From Actinernus sp. WN-2022 (lineage: Eukaryota; Cnidaria; Anthozoa; Actiniaria; Actinernidae): a stretch of DNA of 64,000 bases. The stretch lies in the NCBI GenBank assembly GCA_030867875.1, contig JAOWCC010001501.1:18443524-18507523 (forward strand). The letters are read 5' to 3'. A program made the translations under genes and the position numbers. The notes under the pieces are model-generated. The model saw only the letters and a program-made list of their open reading frames with translations, was not told the origin of the DNA and made no database searches. Positions 37,701 to 46,700 of this stretch are shown here, piece by piece (the first letter of the stretch is position 1; each line of letters opens with the position of its first letter).

Positions 37701-40700
37701 AAAGCGAGCCGGCGGCCGTCACTGTTCACAAACCCGCTTTCAAACCTTGAGAACTTCTTTGGTAAATTACGAAAATTTTGGGTAAACTCACAGTTTGAAG
37801 TTTGTTCAATTTCTCGTCGACTGTGAAAATAAAAAGCTTAACTTTCACGTAATTTTCTTAACTTTTGGGGTAGAAGTTCACTGTAATATGTTTTAAGGTA
37901 AATTTGCCCACCAGACTGACCGTAATACGCACGCGCAGACGTTTGACCGCTGTGTGCACCGCGGCAAAACGGTATGCTCCGCTGGCCAAAAGAACGAAGG
38001 CTCTGCTATCAATTACAAATTACCGAGGGTTTCAACTTTTTTAGTAAATAATTTTATAACTTAGTAAACTCACAGTGAATTACAAATTAAGATAACTTCA
38101 ACCTGTTAAAGTTTTAGGCTTAGCTTTTAAGTAGTTTTCTTATTTTTTGACAAAACAGTTCACAATGGACACTTTTAAGCAGAAATTTTAAAATCACGGG
38201 TATGTGCCTGTTGTTTCATTTCAGGTTTCGCGGGAAACTGGCGGCGGCCGCGCGCCGACAAGAAATAGCAAATACGCATGCGCGTAACGTTTTGCCGCGG
38301 TGTGCCCTGGTACAGCCTGGTACTGATTGGCTAGACATTTTGCGCGCGCTGATTGGAGAATTTCGAATAGCGCGTGCATTTTTGATTTGAAAAATGAACT
38401 GGTGATGTCGTCTTTCGCATTGCGCGTTCAAAATTCGTTGAAAACAGATACCAATTCATCAGAACTTAGCGTTTTTGCCTTTTTTAATACTCACTTCGCA
38501 ACTGGGTACAAGTAAAATAATGTACGGTTGGAATTCATTGGGATCACACTTCAACTGCTAACCGTTCTTCAGTGATGATGAATCCAAGATGGCGGATGTG
38601 CTTCAAAATATGCCCATATATTGGGCATATTTTTGGGTCACATGACCAGCCTGTACCAGGGGTACTTTCGACGTCATCTTTGATTAAGCGCGTAAAGACC
38701 CCTGGGAACGAGGTTGCCAGCTGGGGTCACCTGCCCGGCCGTCAAAGGCTGCTGGGTAACCGTCGAAAGGCTCCTGGGGTAACCGAGCCTTCGACCTAAA
38801 GTTCAGCACCGCGGGGTACCTGACCGGCGATTGTCGACAACAACAAAATTTACTACCAGGGTCCCCACGAAGTGCATGTTCAGAGCGAATGAAGATGGCT
38901 GCCGAGCAGGAGTTTTCAGGTTTTCGGTCGAAGTGTAGAGCGTTCTTTCTGTGAACTGGATATGTGTTACTTGTGCTCGGAGAAGTCACGAAAGAATATC
39001 AGTCCATGGTGTGAAGTAACTCACTAAAGTATAAATCCTGAAAACTCCAGCTCGGCGACCATCTTGATTCGCTCTAAACATGCACTTCGTGGGGACCCTG
39101 GTAGTAAATTTTGTTGTTGTCGACAATAATCGCCGGTCAGGTACCCCGCGGTGCTGAACTTTAGGTCGAAGGCTCGGTTACCCCAGGAGCCTTTTGACGG
39201 TTACCCAGCAGCCTTTGACGGCCGGGCAGGTGACCCCAGCTGGTTCAAGGCTCTCTACCAATTTATAAGCGTCACTTTGGAGAAACAAAATGCTTTGTTG
39301 TGCTCGTCGCAAGGCTGGAATTGCGTGGCAATCGCATTCAAAAGAAAGAACAACCTTTCTGCTGGGATTCTATGGAGGAATTGTGGTGGCCACAATATTT
39401 TGAACTGAAATATTTCGGTTGAAGTGGTGGGCCCTCGCGAAACTAGTGTGCTGCCTTGTCTTTTTCTTAGGAAGGAGAGCAGAGGAAATTGAAACTCGCT
39501 AACACAGACACAGACAGCAAGTAATACACTATGGAAACAAAGCAAGGCATTTTATTCATTAATTCTTTCGTATTTCTAGCTCGTTAAAATTCCTATACAA
39601 ACGCTGTAAGTATTAGCTAGATATTAGAGCTTGGGCTGCCTGTGTGTGGACAAGAGTTGGTGCAAGCAGTGGAAGGGTCGTGGTTCGAACTCCAGTGGAG
39701 GCAGACTTTTTCTTTCTATGTCATTCTTTATTTCAGTCTTTACTTCTTCGCTCCTTACTTGTAGTTTATCAGTATGTAATTAGTTAGTGGTTCATGAATA
39801 TGATGATTAAGAAATATTGATCACTAGGGTTGGAAACATGATCAAACACAAGGGTTTCACCCGGTATCAAGACCCATGCATGTGACCAAATACAGTTCCT
39901 CCATTGGATCACTATCTCATGAATTATTAATGAGTTTGAGAAGTATTTTTCTTAACTTTTGGGGGTAGAAGTTCACTGCAATAGGTTTTAAGGTAAATTT
40001 GCGCGGGAAATTCGCGCGGCCGCCCACCAGACTGACCGTAATACGCACGCGCAGACGTTTGGCCGCTGTGTGCACCGCGGCCAACCTCGTTCCCAGGGGT
40101 CTTTACGCGCCTAATCACGGTATGCTCCGCTGGCCGAAAGAACGAAGGCTCTGGTATCAAATACAAATTACCAAGGGTTTCAACTTTTTTAGTGAGTAAT
40201 TTTATAAACTTAGTACTAGAAGTTTCTAATAGAAAGTGAAGTGCTGCGAGGGGATGCATAGAGCTACAGTCTAGTGATATTAGTTCAAGTGTGAGTTGGG
40301 AAACTTAAAATTCTCTATGACTCTATATCGGTTGCACTTTATTTTTTAATCGAAAATTATCAACTATTGTTATGTTCCACAATCATATTCAACTTGGCAT
40401 AATCTATAATTACTCCTAGTTGCTATAATTACTCCTAATTGCTCAATTAGGGACTGATATGTTGGGTTATTAGACAATGTGCATTTTGGACAGAAAATAA
40501 CACAATATCGATAACGGTAATAATTAATAATATTTGTGTCCGAGTGATGCACTTTTTAACATGCCAATGCTACAAAACAATAACAATTTTATGTATATGT
40601 TGTGGTTCAATTATTACCTCTGGTACAAATTTTTTTGAACCAGTACAAATTTTTTGAACCAGTACCATTTTTTTGAACTGGTTCATTTTTTCAAGATTCT

Positions 40701-43700
40701 AAAAAGGGATTTTCTAATTTTTGGGGATTCATAAAAAAAAGTGGTTTAGTTTTTTTTGGGAAGATTTAAAAAGAAAAAAAAATTTCCATCCACCCCTCCC
40801 CTACAAAATCTTTTTTTGTGAACCCTCCCCTTCTCTTTACTTTCTCCCTCCCTTCCCCAGTCCCATCCCCTTTTTGCCTTGTCCCCCCTGACACACGTTA
40901 CTGTACCACTTACCTTGACGGTCACCCATCTATCCACTTATTAAGCTCGCCCGCTCGGGCTTAACTTCAGACAGGATCACGAGGAACGCCTGTTAGACGA
41001 TAATCTAGACGATAGCGGTTTTGCACCACCACGTGATGGCAGCCATGTTGGTGGCCAGAACAATAGAATGTTATTCCTTTGAGATTTAATTTTTCACATG
41101 ATTGAACAAATCTCATTGTTCTGGCCACCAACATGGCTGCCATCACGTGGTGGTGCAAAACCTCTATTAACGCACTGCGCCACAGAAGCGCTTGTTGATT
41201 TTTACACCACCGTTTATTCTTACTATAGATGACTAATCGTCGAACCCAGTCCCTCTCCTTATGCTAAATTGTTTCCAGTCTCTTAATTTTATTCGCACAT
41301 GCGCACTGCTAACAAAATCGGACTTGGAAATAAAATTACATGGACGACAACACGGACAAAACTGTATTATACGACCCCTTAAACAGACGAAGTTTGTCTT
41401 GACTGCATTATTTTATGAAAACTGCAGCAACTCAGGGGAAGTAAGATAGCTAAATCCAGGAAAATACATTGTTTATAGATGATCAGATGTACTTTACGGC
41501 TCCACTCGTACTTCGAAACAAACGGGAGACGATTTCCCCCGGGCGTAGAGGGAGGTTGAGTTCGCGGTGTCACAGACATAATTACACGGAAAATTATGCT
41601 GGGAATTTTAAACTAACTAAAACCCTACCCTGAACCATAAAAAAACCCTAACCGGTCAGTAAACAAGATATTACCCACCTAGAGCTAGGGTTCTCAAGAA
41701 AAACTCGCAAACTCAACCTCCCTCTACGCCCGTGTGAAATCGTTTGCCGAAAGAAACAAACTGTCAACCGAGCCGACTTTTACAGAGTAATCACAGCTGC
41801 GGCGGAGCTAAAAGAAAGCAAAACAAAAGCGAATCACCTTACTACCATTGTATCTGGAAGAAGACTTCAACGAAAGAGCTAATAAAGAATATCTTAAAGT
41901 ATTAAACGAGTGTAAATGATCTTGAAGTAACCCCTCGTACTTGCTAGACTCAGCTTACCAAATGGAATAAAACACTGACTAGAAGCGAAGTAGAAGAAAA
42001 TGCGAGTACGCAAACAACATACTTCTAACTAATCCACAGATCAAATTGGAATTTAGCGTGTTAGCTATTGTGGATGGAAGGAAGCCGGAGAAAAACCCTC
42101 AGAGCAAGAGCGAGATAATATGGCACCATGCGCCACCCCGACTCAAAGAAATGCTGTAACTATTCTCTTAATTGTTCTCTCATCAAAGAATCACCCACAG
42201 AGGATGTGAAAAGATGCAAAAATGGATAAATGATCAAGAACTACACAGAAATAACGCAAAAAAATACAACATTTCTGTTTCGCTTTGCCTTTTCCAAGTG
42301 GACTAGTTCACAAGGGCCAATAACAAGCAGATTTATTAAAGCCAGTTAGCACTCCTCCCTAACTCCAAGCAAACTCAGTCATTCCTAACACAATCGGCCA
42401 AGACCTATATAAACCGAACATTAAAAAAAAAAACTTCGGTAAACCCAAGTGCTCACTAATTTAGGGTTTTTAGAGCTAGTCACTAAATTAGGCTTTTTAG
42501 GGCTAGATCACTGAACAACACAAAAATTATGCTTCTTCAATGGTCATATGAACTAATCCAAATCCTACCCCTACCTTTAAAAACACTCTAACCGTCAACA
42601 ACAGGTGCTCACTGATTTAGGGTTTTTAGAGCTATAGTCACTAAATTAGGGCTAAGTCACTTGTAATATGCTTCTTCAATGGTCCAAAGAACTAATCCAA
42701 ACCCTTACCCTGCATTTAAAAACACCCTAACCGTCAATTTAGGGTGTTAGTTGTATAGTTTTCTGTTTATATTCATATTAAAATACATCAATGCGCAAAG
42801 TAACTGTGTTACCAGTACATTCCAGCTATAAAATAAAAGATGAACACAAACAAGGTCATATAAAGGTATTTTTATTCCAAAGTACTTCTCAGTGTACTAT
42901 GCTATTTTCTTGTAAACATGGAAAGCCTATCATACTGAAACCTTACCCCAAACTACAAGTTCACACTTGTAAATAAAATTTGAACTTATTCAAAAAAATG
43001 GTACTGGTTCAAAAAAATGGTACTGGTTCAAAAAAATTGTACTGGTTCAAAATTTATGAACCAAAGATAAAATTGAACCACAACATATACACTCATTACA
43101 AAAAATGTACTAGAAAAATGTAAAAGCTCAAAAGCAAGAGGAATTATATGGGGTAAACCTGATAATTGATAGGGATGATTTTTCATTTGTTCCACGTTGG
43201 GCGACTTGTTTGCTACCGTACTCAGAAGGGTTCGTTTGCTGTCCCGAAGGACGATTTGTAAGTGTTAGTCGACTCTCCATAGATCAACATGCCTCCATAG
43301 ATCAACATTCCTCAACGGGCAGACTGTTCAGCAATATTGTCTCTGCATCTGATCTGGGATGAATCGACGAGATCAATCGGTCTCCTTCGATATATAGGAT
43401 AAATTATTTGTATCGATTGTGTCAGATGTCTACTGCTGAACTGGTTAGATTTGGCACACGACAGCGCTGAAAATCTCATAAAAGAATGTTGTCTTCCTCT
43501 CGATACATCACTCAAATGTTTGTGACCCTGATGAATACTTCCAGCTATGAATAAATCGGAGTTTGACATGACTAATTTGATAAAATGGTACTTCAGTATC
43601 CGGCCACTTGAAATAAGTGTTGAAATATGCTACATCCGGGACATATCCTATGAGCTCAGGGCGTCAAAGCGAGGCGATCACCAGCCGGTGACCGTCGACC

Positions 43701-46700
43701 ATGAACCCAAAATATTTTTCAAGGAAATGGTATGTACTTTGCGAAAAGTTATGCGTGTGGTCACCCTGTGTTGTAACGTCAAGATTAGTGTTGCTGCTTA
43801 AATTAAAACTCACAGTGAATTACAAATTAAGAAATCTTCACCCTGTTAAAGTCTTAGGCTTAATCTTTTAAGTAGTTTTCTTAATTTTCGCGAAACATTT
43901 AACGTAAATACGCGTACATACTTAAAATTAGAATTTGGGGCGCGTTCGATTGATCGTATTCCGGAATAAGAATAGATGGAACAGTCTCTGGAAATCACTG
44001 GTCCCGGCACATTTTGTACTATAAGCTACTAACGTTTGCAGAAATGTGATATTCAGGATACATTTAGTGTTCCAGTGACTAAAAATTCCCGATATAAGCA
44101 ATTTGTAGTGATCATTCTGTGTAATTCTTATTCCGGAATACGGTCAATCGAACGCATCCTTAGTTTCGGCGGGAAACTGGGCGGGGGCACGCGCGCGACC
44201 GGCTCATGTAAGGCGCATGCGCGTGACGTTTTGCCGCGGTGTTACAATTAATAGTACAGATAGATAGGCTTCAGAATTGAAGTCAGGCAGTTCCTATTCC
44301 CATTGGTCTACTCACATTGCCCTCTTATCCCAGCTTGTCACAAACAGAGAAAATTATACAGTCGATGGCGGAAAATAACGTTAATTTCCTTATGACACAA
44401 AAGAACACAAAAGAACACAAGAACACAAAAGAACACAAAAGAACACAAAAGAACACAAAAGAACACAAAAGAACACAAAAGAACACAAAAGAACACAAAA
44501 GAACACAAAAGAACACAAAAGAACACCAAAGAACACCAAAGAACACCAAAGAACACAAAAGAACACAAAAGAACACAAAAGAACACAAAAGAACACAAAA
44601 AACACACAAAAGAACACAAAAGAACACAAAAGAACACAAAAGAACACAATAGTACTGTATGATAGAAACTACGAAATTTGTGACGAACTCCATTTTTGTG
44701 ATCTTTGGGACAATTGGCCACTAACAAATTGAAAAAAGGACTGGAATTATGGCTAATTAAGAAATGAACTCCATCATAAGAAATAGCACATCGAAAGTAA
44801 GTTTACCAGATTTGGAGACGCTTCATCGGATATTTACCATGTGGTGAGCTTTCAAAAATCTCAAAAATAAGAGACGTTTGTATGGATTGCAGTGACGCGT
44901 GTCCTTCCAATCCATACTAACGTCTCTTTTTTTGCGATTTTTGCAAGCTTGCTATTCAGTTTCTATTTCCCAAATCACGCTCAGACTTGGTATTCTTACT
45001 AATCCCGAGGTGCTCTTTCTTATGACGAGGTTTGTTTGTTAATTGGATTAACTTTACAAACTCGGCCCCAGCCCTTTTTCACATTAGCCTCGCTCTGATA
45101 CCATTGTTACTAGACTTCTTCCCACGTGGGCATGAGATACGAATAAGGTCGACGGTCCGTACTTCATACATGGTCTAGGCTGAACTGCAGAATACCCCGC
45201 AAATACTCCCTCTACAAAATGTCACTTAAAACTGTGCTAAATTCTCAATGTTCTTACAGGTGTATTCAGACTCGTTCTAATATTGATTTTGGATGTTTTA
45301 TACTATTTATAATATAACCCAGATAGTACGAACGCTCTGATTGGCTTATAGACTCAAAAATCTATGGTCTATTGTGCCGGTAAGCACATAGAAATCGGCA
45401 CGCCTGCTTGCGTTGTGTCGCAGTTATATCATAAAAGCAATGGACCACACATTTCAATGTGTTTACTGGCGAAATAAAACACTTGGAATGTTGGGAGAAC
45501 ACATAAATTCTTGAAAATCACGTGCCTTCGGCTTGCGATTTTCAAGCATTTCTTGTGTTCTCCCAACATCCCGCGTGTTTTATTTCGCCAGTAAACACAT
45601 TGAAATGGTCTATTGCTTAAATAGAGGACATTCAGGGTCCGAAATTGCGCCTTATTTGGCGCCAATGCGACTAAATTTTGAGTGTTGGCTACCAAAATTC
45701 CAGAGTTGGTTGGCAGCTGGCGACTTCCGAAGTCACACCATGTTATAATTAAATTTAGCCAATAAAATGTTCTTTGTCGCATGTGGCTTGAAACTCGAAA
45801 TGTGGCGACCACAATTGGTCATTTGGCGACTAGTTGGCGCCTACGTGAAAAAGTTAATTTTGGACCCTGGACATAATAATAATAGACCATATATGAAGTA
45901 CTTACCAGATTGACTGACACCGTTGCTGAATTTAATGCATGAATGTCTGTATGTCAGTAACATGAGTAGTTCTCGCCCTCAGGACGTCACAAACCCTAAT
46001 TTCTGAAACTTTTTGGTTTTCACAGGGAAACGGTTTCAACAATACTGGGGCACTTGCGATGTATGAAGAGCAGTTGAGGAAACTTGAAAGTGCTGTGGAA
46101 TTCTCTACGGAAGCCATATGTGTACCATCGTACCACGAGTTGTATCCTTTGCACTAGAAGATACAATCATGTACAATATAAATATATACAAGTTTGTTTC
46201 TACTATTTAAAATATGAGTGATCGGATATACATGCAATGATAAGCTGTTAGGTGAGCCATTGTATATCCGATACAATTTGGATGCTTATATTGTGATGTA
46301 CTTATGAAATGAACTATAATGATAAAATTGAACCATTTTCTGAAAGAGTTCGGCACCATAGTTTGCGTCATAAACATGTGCAAAAACAGGTTCCGTAATG
46401 GTGAGACAAGTCTGCATGCATCACTGAAGACAGGAGATTTACTTTGACATTTTTCTTCAGGGTAGGGGATTCAGTGAGCGGTTGTGAGAATTTCATACAG
46501 ACACTACATGACAATCTAAACTCATCTGGAAATGATTTTCCTGAATCAAACCAAGCTAAGAATACTGAAAACATGTATCTCTTTATTTATTTGTATGTAC
46601 TTGTATCTCTTTATTTAGAAGAACCTGCTACATTGTCGGTTCTTCCAAAATAGTTTGAAGAGAAACGGCGAAGTTCGGAGCCAAGCTATTTAATTGACGT

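Larger units (their letters stand above)
36104..39655. mobile_element. 3.5-kb foldback with three nested insertions
   Basis: The original palindrome has arms of ~650-720 bp with centre at 38923-39036. Left arm pieces are 36104-36305, 37318-37556 and 38726-38922. The right arm, 39037-39655, is continuous. The gaps in the left arm are the insertions listed at 36306 and 37557. No ORF is shared by both arms. Confidence 0.85.

Noticed and set aside
37306..39545. Repeated plus- and minus-strand ORFs ([20 protein letters not shown])
   Set aside because: The same frame appears in both arms of the foldback because they are inverted copies. There is no known domain.
44317..44727. Long open frames on both strands (Lys/Thr/Glu and Phe/Cys/Leu repeats)
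   Set aside because: They are translations of the 10-bp minisatellite, which by its period stays open in several frames.
45429..45812. 127-codon minus-strand ORF
   Set aside because: It is made of the arms of the 45437-45621 hairpin and the adjacent MITE.
46457..46653. Alternative last SMS exon after a TTTACTTTGAC-like branch site (frame [13 protein letters not shown]...)
   Set aside because: The branch site is weaker and the peptide does not match the family C-terminus. The 47975 exon has a perfect branch site and WVFY..W.
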